Origin: Odoribacter splanchnicus DSM 20712
Lineage (GTDB): Bacteria; Bacteroidota; Bacteroidia; Bacteroidales; Marinifilaceae
Assembly: GCF_000190535.1 (NCBI RefSeq)
Contig: NC_015160.1
Span: 3,286,001-3,350,000 of the forward strand
Length of the DNA: 64,000 bases
Direction: 5' to 3'
How positions within the stretch are numbered: position 1 is the first letter of the stretch; the number at the start of each line of letters is the position of its first letter. Position numbers and translations under genes: made by a program. The notes under the pieces were generated by a model. The model saw only the letters and a list, made by a program, of their open reading frames with translations, was not told where the DNA came from and searched no databases. Positions 15,956-25,529 of this stretch are shown piece by piece.

Positions 15956-16855
15956 TTCTTCTTTCGCTTTGCTTTGTGTCACAAGGTACACACCTGTAAA
16001 TACCAGTAAAGCGGCGATCGGTTTGTCCCAGCTGAATACATCTTGTCCGATAAGAATCGCTATAATGGAAGCGATGATCGGCTGTAAATTGTTGTACATA
16101 CTGGCTGTAGTGGGACGAATTCGTTTCAAAGCCATAGGAACCAGGAAGTAAGCGATGCCGGTTGCCATAATGACTATATAACTCAGTTTCAGGATAACGA
16201 ATGGGTTGCTTTCTGTGCCGAAGACTTTAGCTTCCGGCAGATCGGAAATACCGGGAGGAAAAGAGATAAGGGCTGAAAATAAAAACATCCATTTCATCAG
16301 AGTGATGGCGGAATAACGTTGTGAGATAGGACGGGTGATGACTAAATAGATGGCATAAGTGATTACATTAACGATGCAAAGTAGGTTACCTATCCAATTG
16401 CCGGATGAATCGGTATTTATAGCCGACGATTGAAAAATGATCAGTAAGGCACCCGATGCTCCGATCAAAACTCCGGCAGCTTTTTTGAATGTGACGGGCT
16501 CTTTTAATATCAGGGCTGCGATCAGCATAACCGCGAGCGGGGTCATGGCTGCAATGATGGTAATATTGACCGGTGAGGTGTACAGAAGGGCATTGGCAAA
16601 AGATACTTGTGCCCCTACCAGACCGAATAAGGCACCCCCAAAGATCGTCCATAGATCCCGTTTTCCGACTTCTTCTTTCGGAGCCAGTAAGCCGATACCC
16701 CAAAAAACAAGGGTAGCAAAAACCATCCTTACAAAGGTAAGAGCATACGGACTGATCCATTCCGGGACAATGGTTTTCGCTATGGGCGTATTTAAGCCGA
16801 AAATCAGATTCGTAGCCAGTATTGCTCCATGTCCCAGCCATTTGTCTTTTGTCAT
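15938..16855 (-). CDS. EamA/DMT family transporter
   Basis: Drug/metabolite transporter of 305 residues with about ten hydrophobic helices in two EamA repeats (for example FGLNTPIAKTIVPEWISPYALTFVRM in the first, and MYNNLQPIIASIIAIL with LVFTGVYLVTQSK in the second). Family members export amino acids, metabolites or drugs across the inner membrane; the substrate is unknown. The last codons lie inside the dps terminator arm. The start at 16855 (MTKDKWLGHGA) fits the family. Confidence 0.9.
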   Translation of the reverse strand: MTKDKWLGHGAILATNLIFGLNTPIAKTIVPEWISPYALTFVRMVFATLVFWGIGLLAPKEEVGKRDLWTIFGGALFGLVGAQVSFANALLYTSPVNITIIAAMTPLAVMLIAALILKEPVTFKKAAGVLIGASGALLIIFQSSAINTDSSGNWIGNLLCIVNVITYAIYLVITRPISQRYSAITLMKWMFLFSALISFPPGISDLPEAKVFGTESNPFVILKLSYIVIMATGIAYFLVPMALKRIRPTTASMYNNLQPIIASIIAILIGQDVFSWDKPIAALLVFTGVYLVTQSKAKEEVKGIK

Positions 16856-16983
16856 CTTGTTTTTTTTGTTTTCTGCGGTAAATATAAGATAAATCGGCCG
16901 AATAATCTTATTTCTCGCTATTAGTAATTTTACTACTTATCAAAAAAAAGGGAGAAAAAAAAGATTATATAAAAAATAACTCT

Positions 16984-17200
16984 TAACTTTGCATTTGTCA
17001 AGTTTCCTATCGAAGTGTCGATTGGAATTAAAAGGGAATACCGGTGAGAATCCGGAGCTGTACTCGCAGCTGTAAGTCCTATTAAAGTTTATCGCACTCT
17101 TTGCCACTGGTGAAAGCTGGGAAGGCGCGATAAGCGGGATGAGCCAGAAGACCTGCTTGATGAGATATGATTAGTGACCACGGGATAATTGGCATTAAAT
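16984..17200 (+). promoter_or_regulatory. Cobalamin riboswitch with -7 element
   Basis: The -7 element TAACTTTG lies at 16984-16991. The aptamer begins near 16997. Diagnostic parts: GGGAATaCCGGTGAGAATCC, GCtGTaCTCGCAGCTGTAAG, a stem TTATCGC/GCGATAA, GCCACTGG followed by GGGAAGGC, and GATGAGCCAGAAGACCTGC. Downstream, CATTCGTT (17259-17266) and AACGAATG (17286-17293) form an 8-bp hairpin, and TTAAAC/GTTTAA (17299-17316) a second near the start codon; either could be the expression platform. It controls the B12 uptake operon. The 3' boundary is approximate. Confidence 0.93.
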
Positions 17201-17333
17201 CAAAATGAACAGAGGCTCCTCCAAAGATTACCTGCATTCTTTTTGATAACCGATTTCTCATTCGTTGCAAATCTATCGCAAAGAAAACGAATGTGTGCTT
17301 AAACTTTTTTGTTTAACTTTTAATAATTGAGTT

Positions 17334-18299
17334 ATGAAAAAGAATTTTAGATTTATGGCAATGGCAGCTGTAGCAGTTGCCGCGGCCGTGTTTACGGGAT
17401 GTTCATCCGATGATGACTTCCTTACTCCGTATGAAGAGAGTGCGATTCAAACCCGCGCTATGAGTTCTACCAATGCGATTATCAATTTTGATAACGCATC
17501 CGAAAATGTAATGGCTTCCGACCAGTATGGAGCCAACCTCTATTCGGCAACCGCAGATGGAAATCAGGTAACGACCGGCTACATCGCTCGAATCGGAGAA
17601 ACCGACACATATATTCAATTCCCGATTAATTATTTGAAACAGGAATGGGTTACCGGACAACCTTGGCAATATGAGTATTGGAATGGAGGCTTTGCTATTT
17701 CCAATTTTCATAACATGACACAAGGTGACTACCAGAATCAATGTAGCGTGTATTGGCCTAACGGTGGTCATAGCGGTAATAATTTCGCTGTAGCTTTCGG
17801 TTATAGCGATTCATATAATGATTCACAAACAACCTATGACAAGTGTGCCAAGATATATCTGACTGATTCAACTGGATACAAAGTTACAATCCCTAATCGT
17901 GCTGTAACTGGAATGGCAAAAACCGGAAGATTCAATAGTCTTTGGGTCTGCAACACGACTTATGCTTATCTGGTCATGAAGGATGGGAACTCGTTTACCC
18001 AAGGTTCTTTGCAAGAACAAAACGGATGGTTCAAAGTGGTATTTGTTGCTTTGAATGCAGAAGGACAACCTACCGGTAAGAAAGTCGAATATTATTTGGC
18101 AAACTTTGATTCAAGCAAAAATACGGAATCAGGCTTGACGAATCAAATCCGCATGGGTTGGAATCAGGTGGATTTAAGCGGTTTAGGAGATAGTGTGTGT
18201 ACCGTTGCGATTAACTTCGAAGGAAGTGATTCAAGCACGTACGGCCTGAATACTCCGGCTTATGTTGCCATAGACGATATAGATGTAACTGTAAACTAA
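17334..18299 (+). CDS. DUF4465 surface lipoprotein, first gene of B12 locus
   Basis: Lipoprotein of 321 residues; signal peptide ends TGC-SSDDD, and the acidic residues after the lipid Cys fit the Bacteroidetes surface-export signal. The body matches DUF4465 in character: INFDN near the start, GGFAISNF, NNFAVAFGYSD, and the end TPAYVAIDDIDVTV. DUF4465 proteins often follow cobalamin riboswitches in gut Bacteroidetes. A relation to the BtuH B12-binding family is possible, but I cannot confirm it from sequence. It is followed by a terminator-like hairpin, so it may be made in excess of the rest of the operon. Confidence 0.85.
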   Translation: MKKNFRFMAMAAVAVAAAVFTGCSSDDDFLTPYEESAIQTRAMSSTNAIINFDNASENVMASDQYGANLYSATADGNQVTTGYIARIGETDTYIQFPINYLKQEWVTGQPWQYEYWNGGFAISNFHNMTQGDYQNQCSVYWPNGGHSGNNFAVAFGYSDSYNDSQTTYDKCAKIYLTDSTGYKVTIPNRAVTGMAKTGRFNSLWVCNTTYAYLVMKDGNSFTQGSLQEQNGWFKVVFVALNAEGQPTGKKVEYYLANFDSSKNTESGLTNQIRMGWNQVDLSGLGDSVCTVAINFEGSDSSTYGLNTPAYVAIDDIDVTVN

Positions 18300-18307
18300 C
18301 ATGAATC

Positions 18308-18354
18308 GGGGGCAAATGCTTTTTAACGATAAATAAAAGTGTTTGCCCCTTTTT
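18308..18354 (+). terminator. Terminator/attenuator after the DUF4465 gene
   Basis: GGGGCAAA near 18309-18316 pairs with TTTGCCCC at 18342-18349, followed by TTTTT. The genes beyond run in the same direction and lack a clear promoter, so partial read-through is likely. Confidence 0.75.
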
Positions 18355-18420
18355 ATATCCCCGCTGGAGATTGACAAGCTACTTTCTTCAAGGGATTTTT
18401 TATTGATTAAAATCATCAAC

Positions 18421-20199
18421 ATGAAGAAGTATTTGCTTTTATTCTCCATAGCGGTATTTTTATTCTCTTGTAACAAGGACGAAGAAATATCGCAAGACGT
18501 GACCGTTCCCCCTGTTATCGAGTTGGACAGCGAGGACGGTATTTACGTGGTAAAGATAGGAAAAGAGGTCGTTATCGAGCCGACCTATCAAAATGTCGAT
18601 TACGCCGTTTATTCATGGAAATGCAACGGCCGCATTATTTCCGATGAGCCGCAACTGATATACACTTTCGACGAATGCGGATCGTATTACGTTACCCTGC
18701 GGGTGGACACGAGAGATGCCAGCGCGGAAGAGGAGATCCGTGTGAAAGTCAATGAACTGGCGCCTCCTGTCATTTCATTGGTAACTCCCTCGACGGGGCT
18801 CAAAGTTGTTGCGGGACGTGAATACATCCTTACCCCTGACATTCAAAATGCTGAAGGAGCTACATACTTGTGGACTCTTGACGGGAAAGAGGTCGGCACG
18901 GAAAATACCTATACGTTCAAGCAGGATAAACTGGGGACTTATGAACTGACTCTGACCGTCACGAATGAGGACGGCAAAACGGAAAAGACAATCACAATCG
19001 AGGTGGTCGATAAACTTCCGATCGGAATAGAGATTCCGTCATCTTTGTACTTTGCCGAAGATAACACGAAATATATAGAATTGGGTCGTACCCTGTTTAT
19101 TCGTCCCTACGTGTCGGTAAATGCCGAACCTTCTTACCAGTGGAGTTTGGACGGACAGGAAATCGACGGAGCCAATGCGTTGATATACGGATTCAAACCT
19201 ACCCAAACCGGAGAATACACACTTACTTTTACGGTGAAATACAATAATCAAGATACGAAGGCAGCCGTTCTTACCCGGAATATTTCGGCCTCCGGCGTAG
19301 ATGAAGTCAGTGTCGATATTCCGGTGAAATGTTGCGAAGCAACCGAGAAAAGAGCGTTTGCTGCCGGAAATTCCATTTACAGTAATAAGGTATACGAATT
19401 TGTTCCTGCTCCCGGACAATTCGTAAACGAAACGAATACGGCAGGATTCAACGGAGAACGTACACATGAATCCGCTTGTGCTTATGCCCAAAAACGCCTC
19501 GATAATGAGAAATACGTTTCTCTCGGCGGTTGGGGCGGATATATCGTAGTAGGATTCGACCACAGCATTGAAAATAAAGGCGGTTATGATTTCTCGATCA
19601 AGGGGAATGCTTTCGATTCATCGAATGAACCGGGTATCGTTTGGGTTATGCAAGATGTCAATGGGGACGGATTGCCCAACGATGAATGGTATGAATTGAA
19701 AGGCTCGGAATATGGAAAACCCGAAACCATTCAGGATTATGCCGTGACTTATTTCCGACCCGGTCTCAATATGGATACACCATGGCAGGACAACAAGGGG
19801 AATACGGGTGCGATTGACCGTCTTGGTAACTATCATCCACAAGAGTTTTATTACCCCTTGTGGATTGAAGCGGATTCTTATACGCTATACGGCACATGCC
19901 TGAAAGCGCGCACGGAACAAAGTCCTACTACGGGAATGTGGTCCAATAATCCGTTCGGCTGGGGATATGCCGACAATATCGGCGATGATATGCCTGACAA
20001 AAATAATCCCGGAGCGGCGGCAATCGGCAACTTCTTCAAGATTTCCGATGCAGTCAATATCGACGGAACCTCGGCGAATCTGACCCATATCGATTTTATC
20101 AAGGTGCAAACCGGGGTCAATGTCAAAGCGGGTTGGTTAGGTGAAAATTCCACGGAAGTATTCAAGTTCTGTGACGAAAATAACAATAATGACAAATAA
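18421..20199 (+). CDS. PKD-domain surface lipoprotein of B12 locus
   Basis: Lipoprotein of 592 residues. I start at 18421 because MKKYLLLFSIAVFLFSC gives a clean lipoprotein signal; the frame upstream is leader. Residues 40-310 hold three PKD-like Ig repeats (YSWKCNGRII...CGSYYVTLRV; YLWTLDGKEV...GTYELTLTV; YQWSLDGQEI...GEYTLTFTV). The C-terminal half (GGWGGYIVVGFDHSIENKGGYDF, VMQDVNGDGLPNDEWYELKGSEY) is a conserved region seen in other Bacteroidetes cell-surface proteins. A role in corrinoid capture is inferred only from the operon. The stop is 10 bp from the next start. Confidence 0.8.
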   Translation: MKKYLLLFSIAVFLFSCNKDEEISQDVTVPPVIELDSEDGIYVVKIGKEVVIEPTYQNVDYAVYSWKCNGRIISDEPQLIYTFDECGSYYVTLRVDTRDASAEEEIRVKVNELAPPVISLVTPSTGLKVVAGREYILTPDIQNAEGATYLWTLDGKEVGTENTYTFKQDKLGTYELTLTVTNEDGKTEKTITIEVVDKLPIGIEIPSSLYFAEDNTKYIELGRTLFIRPYVSVNAEPSYQWSLDGQEIDGANALIYGFKPTQTGEYTLTFTVKYNNQDTKAAVLTRNISASGVDEVSVDIPVKCCEATEKRAFAAGNSIYSNKVYEFVPAPGQFVNETNTAGFNGERTHESACAYAQKRLDNEKYVSLGGWGGYIVVGFDHSIENKGGYDFSIKGNAFDSSNEPGIVWVMQDVNGDGLPNDEWYELKGSEYGKPETIQDYAVTYFRPGLNMDTPWQDNKGNTGAIDRLGNYHPQEFYYPLWIEADSYTLYGTCLKARTEQSPTTGMWSNNPFGWGYADNIGDDMPDKNNPGAAAIGNFFKISDAVNIDGTSANLTHIDFIKVQTGVNVKAGWLGENSTEVFKFCDENNNNDK

Positions 20200-20208
20200 G
20201 ATTCCATC

Positions 20209-22263
20209 ATGAACAAGCTATATTATTTCATCCTATTCTGTTTCGCTGCACTCTGTTTTACTGCGTGCAGTGATGACGATCTGGAATTCAGCGGAATAGA
20301 GGGTAAAGATCATTATATTTCCGATTTTGCCCTGAATGTTGGTGGTATTACTTATCAAGCCACGATTGCCGGGGATAAGATTACTGTTGAGATTCCATAC
20401 AACACCGATTTGAAGGGTGCAACAGCAGCCTATACTTTAAGTGAAGGAGCCACCATTAACCCCAACCCATCGACCATACAGGATTGGGAGAATGAATGGA
20501 AATTCGTTGTTACCTCCAAAATGCAGGAAAGCAAAGTATTTTCCTATACATACCGATATGCCGACATCGAGCAGAGCGGCAGCGTGGTTCTCGCCACACA
20601 AGCCGAAGTGGATAATTTTGCCGAGACCGGAATAAATAGAATCGACGGCAACCTAACCATCGGAACGGCTGACGGGGAAGAAATCACCAATTTGGAAGGG
20701 CTCGCCAATTTGAAACAGATAAGCAACACCCTTATTCTCAATCCCTCCTACAAGGGTGCCGATTTGTCGGGACTGGACAATCTGGAGCAACTCGGCAGTT
20801 TCAAATTAGGCTCAATCATTTCTACGAGTAAAAATACTACGCTCAAAACGGTTAATCTACCCTCCTTGCTTGGAGTGGTCAGTGATTTTGTTATTAACAG
20901 TTCCGTCATTGAAAAAGTTTCCATTCCTAAGGTCACAACCATCGGCGAAGATCTGTATGTGACCTCTGACGCGTTACTCGATTTGGATGCAAATGCAGTC
21001 GAATCTATCGGTTCTTCCTTAATTGTTAAGGGTTCTGTGATACAAAAAGAATCAGCGACAACCGAAGCAATTGTCTTTTCAGCGCTCAAACGGGTTGGGA
21101 ACGAACTTACAATACAGTATTTTCCCAAATTGCAAGGAATTTATCTGCCTGCATTAGAAAGTGTTGCAGGTACTGCCTCATTTACCGATATGGCCTTAAT
21201 CGGGAGTATTGCAATGACTGAATTATATTCGGCAGGAGGTCTGACTATAAAGAATTGCAAAGAAATATCCACCATCGAGCTACCCGGCCTTACATCCTGT
21301 GGAGAGTTCAGTGTGGATGCAAACAAAGTCAATAAATTCAATATATCCGCTTTAAGGGACGCATTTGGAAATATGACTTTGAGCAATTTGCTCATTGAAG
21401 AGCTGGATTTGTCCCGAATAAATTTTAACGGGAATACACTTACCTTACAGTGTAACCGATTAAATAAGATTGTAGGATCGGAAACATTTAACGGTAATTT
21501 GCTGTTGCTTCCCAAAAACTGTCGATTGACAGAATTTACTCTGGAAGGTATCTTGAACATGCAAGGTAACTTTGAATGTAAAGATTATTTTTATGTCAAA
21601 AGGTTCATTATGCCATTTGTCAATGTGGCAGGAGATATAACCATTGCTTTGAATACTGGTTCTGTTGATACGGGAGCGGAAATCGAATTTCCTAAATTGC
21701 AGGAAATCGGAGGTGCTTTAACATTAGGAAAGAATATAAATGCAAATAAGATCGACTTCCCTTTGTTGAAGAGAATTCTCGGTTCATGTTCAGTTACTAC
21801 ATCATCCCTCAAGGATGACATCGAATTTTCTAATTTGGAAAGTATTGGAACAGAGGCAGGGAGCACACAGGCCGAATTTAATATTAACAAAACTAATATT
21901 TTATGCCCCAAATTAAAAACAATACACGGTGGCGTCAATATCATTACCGATGTTGCTATGTTTGGAATGACGGCAAATAATATATCTTATCCTAACGTGG
22001 AATCCATATCCGGAGATCTTTCAATAACATGCCCTTTCTCTGCTTTTGGTCCAAACGGCATAGTATCCATAGATTTTTCCGGTCTCAAATCGGTAAAGAG
22101 TATTAACATAAGCGGTCAAGGGGATATAAACAACTTCAGTACTTTCAAATATCTGTTCGAGAACAACATTCTTACAGAAGCATCTCAATGGGATGTAACG
22201 GATTGTGGCTACAACCCCACCTACCAAGACATGAAAGACGGGAAGTACAAGCCGGCTGAATAG
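20209..22263 (+). CDS. Large lipoprotein with receptor-L/LRR-like repeats in B12 locus
   Basis: Lipoprotein of 684 residues (signal FTAC-SDDDLEF). Residues 35-115 look like a DUF5018-type strand domain (HYISDFALNVGGITYQATI). Beyond that come irregular repeats of about 25-30 residues, such as LEGLANLKQISNTLIL, LSGLDNLEQLGSFKLG, LPALESVAGTASF and FPLLKRILGSCSVTTSSL, resembling the beta-helical receptor L-domain/BspA type. Such folds bind ligands or proteins at the surface. The GC content is much lower than in the btuG-btuB-btuF block that follows. I do not recognise a named family for the whole protein. Confidence 0.7.
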   Translation: MNKLYYFILFCFAALCFTACSDDDLEFSGIEGKDHYISDFALNVGGITYQATIAGDKITVEIPYNTDLKGATAAYTLSEGATINPNPSTIQDWENEWKFVVTSKMQESKVFSYTYRYADIEQSGSVVLATQAEVDNFAETGINRIDGNLTIGTADGEEITNLEGLANLKQISNTLILNPSYKGADLSGLDNLEQLGSFKLGSIISTSKNTTLKTVNLPSLLGVVSDFVINSSVIEKVSIPKVTTIGEDLYVTSDALLDLDANAVESIGSSLIVKGSVIQKESATTEAIVFSALKRVGNELTIQYFPKLQGIYLPALESVAGTASFTDMALIGSIAMTELYSAGGLTIKNCKEISTIELPGLTSCGEFSVDANKVNKFNISALRDAFGNMTLSNLLIEELDLSRINFNGNTLTLQCNRLNKIVGSETFNGNLLLLPKNCRLTEFTLEGILNMQGNFECKDYFYVKRFIMPFVNVAGDITIALNTGSVDTGAEIEFPKLQEIGGALTLGKNINANKIDFPLLKRILGSCSVTTSSLKDDIEFSNLESIGTEAGSTQAEFNINKTNILCPKLKTIHGGVNIITDVAMFGMTANNISYPNVESISGDLSITCPFSAFGPNGIVSIDFSGLKSVKSINISGQGDINNFSTFKYLFENNILTEASQWDVTDCGYNPTYQDMKDGKYKPAE

Positions 22264-22348
22264 ATAACCGAACAATAAATTTTCTGCCGATCCTCGGTAT
22301 GGATACCGTAAGGTACACATACCGGGGATTAACCGTAACAATAAAGAT

Positions 22349-23422
22349 ATGACCCGTCACAAACTGAAATACCTGCTGTGGAGCGCAATTGTGTCGCTGT
22401 CTCTCGCCTCCTGCATGAAGTGGGACTACGGCGATGCGGTGGAGGAGTTCAATGCCTCCGGAGCAGGACTGTTCATCACCAACGAGGGCAATTTCCAGTA
22501 CGGCAACGCCACACTCAGCTACTACGACCCCGCGACCAAAACGGTGCAGAACGAAATCTTTTTCCGCGCCAACGGCATGAAGCTCGGCGACGTGGCGCAG
22601 TCGATGTGCATCCACGACGGCAAGGGCTGGGTGGTGGTGAACAACTCCCACGTCATCTTCGCCATCGACCTGAACACCTTCAAGGAGGTGGGACGCATCG
22701 AAAACCTCACCTCGCCGCGCTATATCCACTTCCTCTCGGATGAGAAAGCCTACGTCACCCAACTGTGGGACAACCGCATCTTCATCATCAATCCGAAGAA
22801 ATACGAAATAACCGGTTACATTCAGGTGCCGGACATGACGATGGAGAGCGGCTCGACCGAACAGATGGTGCAGTACGGCAAGTACGTCTACTGCAACTGC
22901 TGGTCGTACCAGAACCGCATCATCAAAATCGACACCGAGACCGACCAAGTGGTCGACGAACTGAAAGTCGGCATCCAGCCCACATCGCTGGTCATGGACT
23001 GCAATAACAAGATGTGGACGGTCACCGACGGCGGTTACGAGGGCAGCCCCTACGGCTACGAAGCCCCGTCGCTCTACCGCATTGACGCCGAGACGTTCAC
23101 CGTGGAGAAGCAGTTCAAGTTCAAATTGGGCGACTGGCCCTCGGAAGTGCAGCTCAACGGCGAGCGGGACAAGCTCTACTGGATCAACAAGGACATCTGG
23201 TGCATGGACGTGAACGCCGCCCGTGTGCCGGTGCGCCCGTTCCTTGAATACAGCGGCACGATTTATTACGGACTGACGGTAAACCCCGCCAACGGGGAGG
23301 TGTATATAGCAGACGCCATCGACTACCAGCAGCAGGGCAAGATATACCGTTATTCGCCCGACGGCGAACTGCTCGACGAATTTTATGTCGGCATCATCCC
23401 CGGTGCGTTCTGCTGGAAATAA
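22349..23422 (+). CDS. btuG: BtuG-like surface cobalamin-binding beta-propeller
   Basis: Lipoprotein of 357 residues (LSLASC-MKWDYGD). Repeats of propeller type run through the protein: GLFITNEGNFQYGNATLSYYD, KGWVVVNNSHVIFAIDLNTF, KAYVTQLWDNRIFIINPKKY, PTSLVMDCNNKMWTVTDGG, YYGLTVNPANGEVYIADA. This fits the DUF5074/YncE-like seven-bladed propeller of BtuG, known from Bacteroides thetaiotaomicron to bind B12 very tightly and sit on BtuB. Position directly before btuB supports it. GC content rises sharply from this gene on. Confidence 0.88.
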   Translation: MTRHKLKYLLWSAIVSLSLASCMKWDYGDAVEEFNASGAGLFITNEGNFQYGNATLSYYDPATKTVQNEIFFRANGMKLGDVAQSMCIHDGKGWVVVNNSHVIFAIDLNTFKEVGRIENLTSPRYIHFLSDEKAYVTQLWDNRIFIINPKKYEITGYIQVPDMTMESGSTEQMVQYGKYVYCNCWSYQNRIIKIDTETDQVVDELKVGIQPTSLVMDCNNKMWTVTDGGYEGSPYGYEAPSLYRIDAETFTVEKQFKFKLGDWPSEVQLNGERDKLYWINKDIWCMDVNAARVPVRPFLEYSGTIYYGLTVNPANGEVYIADAIDYQQQGKIYRYSPDGELLDEFYVGIIPGAFCWK

Positions 23423-23435
23423 AAAAGGAGGCAAT

Positions 23436-25511
23436 ATGAAAAGACTATATCTGTTATTCGCTTTGGCTGTTTGTCTCCCCGCCGCACTCTTTGCGCAGCA
23501 AACGGAAAGCAAGAAGAAATCGGCCTGGCATCTGACCATCCCCGAAGTCACGGTCATCGGTCATCGGCCGATGAAAGACATCGGCGTGCAGAAGACGAAG
23601 TTCGATTCGGTCGCGCTCAAGGAGAACATCGCCCTCTCGATGGCGGACATCCTGACGTTCAATTCGTCGGTCTTCGTCAAGAGCTACGGACGCGCGACGC
23701 TCTCGACGGTCGCTTTCCGCGGCACGTCGCCCTCGCACACGCAGGTGACATGGAACGGCATGCGCATCAACAATCCCATGCTCGGCATGACCGACTTTTC
23801 CACCATACCGTCCTATTTCATCGACCAGGCGTCGCTGCTTCACGGCACCTCGTCGGTGAACGAGACGGGCGGCGGTATCGGCGGCCTCGTCAAACTTGCC
23901 ACGACGCCCCATGTAGGCGAGGGCTTCAACGTACAGTACGTGCAGGGCGTAGGTTCGTTCAAGACGTTCGACGAGTTCCTGCGCCTGACCTACGGCGGCG
24001 ACCATTGGCACGTCTCCACCCGTGCGGTCTACTCCTCGTCGCCCAACGACTACAAGTACACCAACCACGACAAGAAAATCAACATCTACGACGACGACAA
24101 GAACATCGTCGGACAGTATCATCCCGTGGAGCGTAACCGCAGCGGGGCTTTCAAGGACCTGCACCTGTTGCAGGAGGTGTATTACGACACGCGCAAAGGC
24201 GACAAACTGGGGTTGAACGCCTGGTACATCCATTCCAATCGGGAGCTGCCGATGCTCACGACCGACTACGGCGACGCGACCGATTTCGAGAACCGCCAGC
24301 GGGAACAGACGTTCCGCGGCGTCGTGTCATGGGACCACATTAAAAGCAACTGGAAAGTCGGCGTGAAAGGCGGCTATATCCACACGTGGATGGCTTACGA
24401 CTACAAGCGGGAGGTAGCCCCCGACAACTGGGCCTCCATGACGCGTTCGCGCAGCAAGGTGAACACGTTCTACGGTCAGGCGGAGGGCGAGTACAGCCCC
24501 TCGAAACGGTGGTTCTTCACTGCCAACGTTTCGCTTCACCAACATTTGGTGCGCAGCGAGGACAAGAACATCATCCTGCAAGACGGCAACAAGGCCATCG
24601 TGGGCTACGACAAGGGGCGCGTGGAACTCTCGGGCTCCCTTTCGGCCAAATGGCAGCCCATCGACCGCATGGGGCTGTCGGTGGTGCTGCGCGAAGAGAT
24701 GTACGGCGATAAGTGGGTGCCGCTTATCCCCGCATTTTTCATCGACGGCATCTTGTCGAAAAAGGGAAACATTGTCGCCAAGGCCTCCGTATCGCGCAAC
24801 TACCGCTTCCCGACACTGAACGACCTCTACTTCCTGCCGGGCGGCAATCCCGACCTGAGAAACGAGCACGGATTCAGCTACGACGCGGGCGTCAGTTTCG
24901 AGGTCGGCAAAAAGAGTATCTACAAACTGAGCGGCAGCGCGAACTGGTTCGATTCCTACATCGACGACTGGATCATCTGGCTACCCACGACCAAGGGTTT
25001 CTTCTCGCCGCGCAACGTGAAGAAAGTGCACGCCTACGGTGTCGAGGTCAAGGCGAACCTTGCCGTGCAACCGGCCAAGGATTGGCTTATCGACCTGAAC
25101 GGCTCCTATTCGTGGACGCCCTCCATCAACGAGGGCGAGAAGATGTCGCCGGCCGACCAGTCGGTAGGTAAACAGCTGCCTTACGTTCCGGAACATTCCG
25201 CCTCGCTGACGGGACGCCTTTCATGGCGCTCGTGGGCGTTCCTCTACAAGTGGGCCTATTACTCGGAGCGTTTCACCATGTCGAGCAACGACTACACGCT
25301 GACGGGACACCTGCCGGAGTATTTCATGAGCAACATCTCGCTCGAAAAGGGGCTTTCGTTCAAGCCCTTGGATCTGCAACTGAAATTCGCCGTCAACAAC
25401 CTCTTCAACGAGGATTATCTCTCGGTGCTCTCGCGCCCGATGCCAGGCATCAACTTCGAGCTGTTCATCGGCATCACCCCGAAGTTCGATAAAAACAAGA
25501 AAAAACAGTAA
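23436..25511 (+). CDS. btuB: TonB-dependent cobalamin receptor BtuB
   Basis: Outer-membrane receptor of 691 residues. I start at the ATG at 23436, 13 bp after the btuG stop and behind AGGAGG, since MKRLYLLFALAVCLPAALFAQ is a signal peptide; an upstream reading would overlap btuG. The plug domain follows (IPEVTVIGHRP as likely TonB box; SVFVKSYGRATLSTVAFRG; GGGIGGLVKL), then a 22-strand-type barrel ending in alternating strands (INFELFIGITPKF). No carboxypeptidase-like N-terminal domain is present, so it is not SusC type. Transport of corrinoids is inferred from the riboswitch and neighbours. Confidence 0.93.
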   Translation: MKRLYLLFALAVCLPAALFAQQTESKKKSAWHLTIPEVTVIGHRPMKDIGVQKTKFDSVALKENIALSMADILTFNSSVFVKSYGRATLSTVAFRGTSPSHTQVTWNGMRINNPMLGMTDFSTIPSYFIDQASLLHGTSSVNETGGGIGGLVKLATTPHVGEGFNVQYVQGVGSFKTFDEFLRLTYGGDHWHVSTRAVYSSSPNDYKYTNHDKKINIYDDDKNIVGQYHPVERNRSGAFKDLHLLQEVYYDTRKGDKLGLNAWYIHSNRELPMLTTDYGDATDFENRQREQTFRGVVSWDHIKSNWKVGVKGGYIHTWMAYDYKREVAPDNWASMTRSRSKVNTFYGQAEGEYSPSKRWFFTANVSLHQHLVRSEDKNIILQDGNKAIVGYDKGRVELSGSLSAKWQPIDRMGLSVVLREEMYGDKWVPLIPAFFIDGILSKKGNIVAKASVSRNYRFPTLNDLYFLPGGNPDLRNEHGFSYDAGVSFEVGKKSIYKLSGSANWFDSYIDDWIIWLPTTKGFFSPRNVKKVHAYGVEVKANLAVQPAKDWLIDLNGSYSWTPSINEGEKMSPADQSVGKQLPYVPEHSASLTGRLSWRSWAFLYKWAYYSERFTMSSNDYTLTGHLPEYFMSNISLEKGLSFKPLDLQLKFAVNNLFNEDYLSVLSRPMPGINFELFIGITPKFDKNKKKQ

Positions 25512-25529
25512 ACGAAAATCCGCAACGAT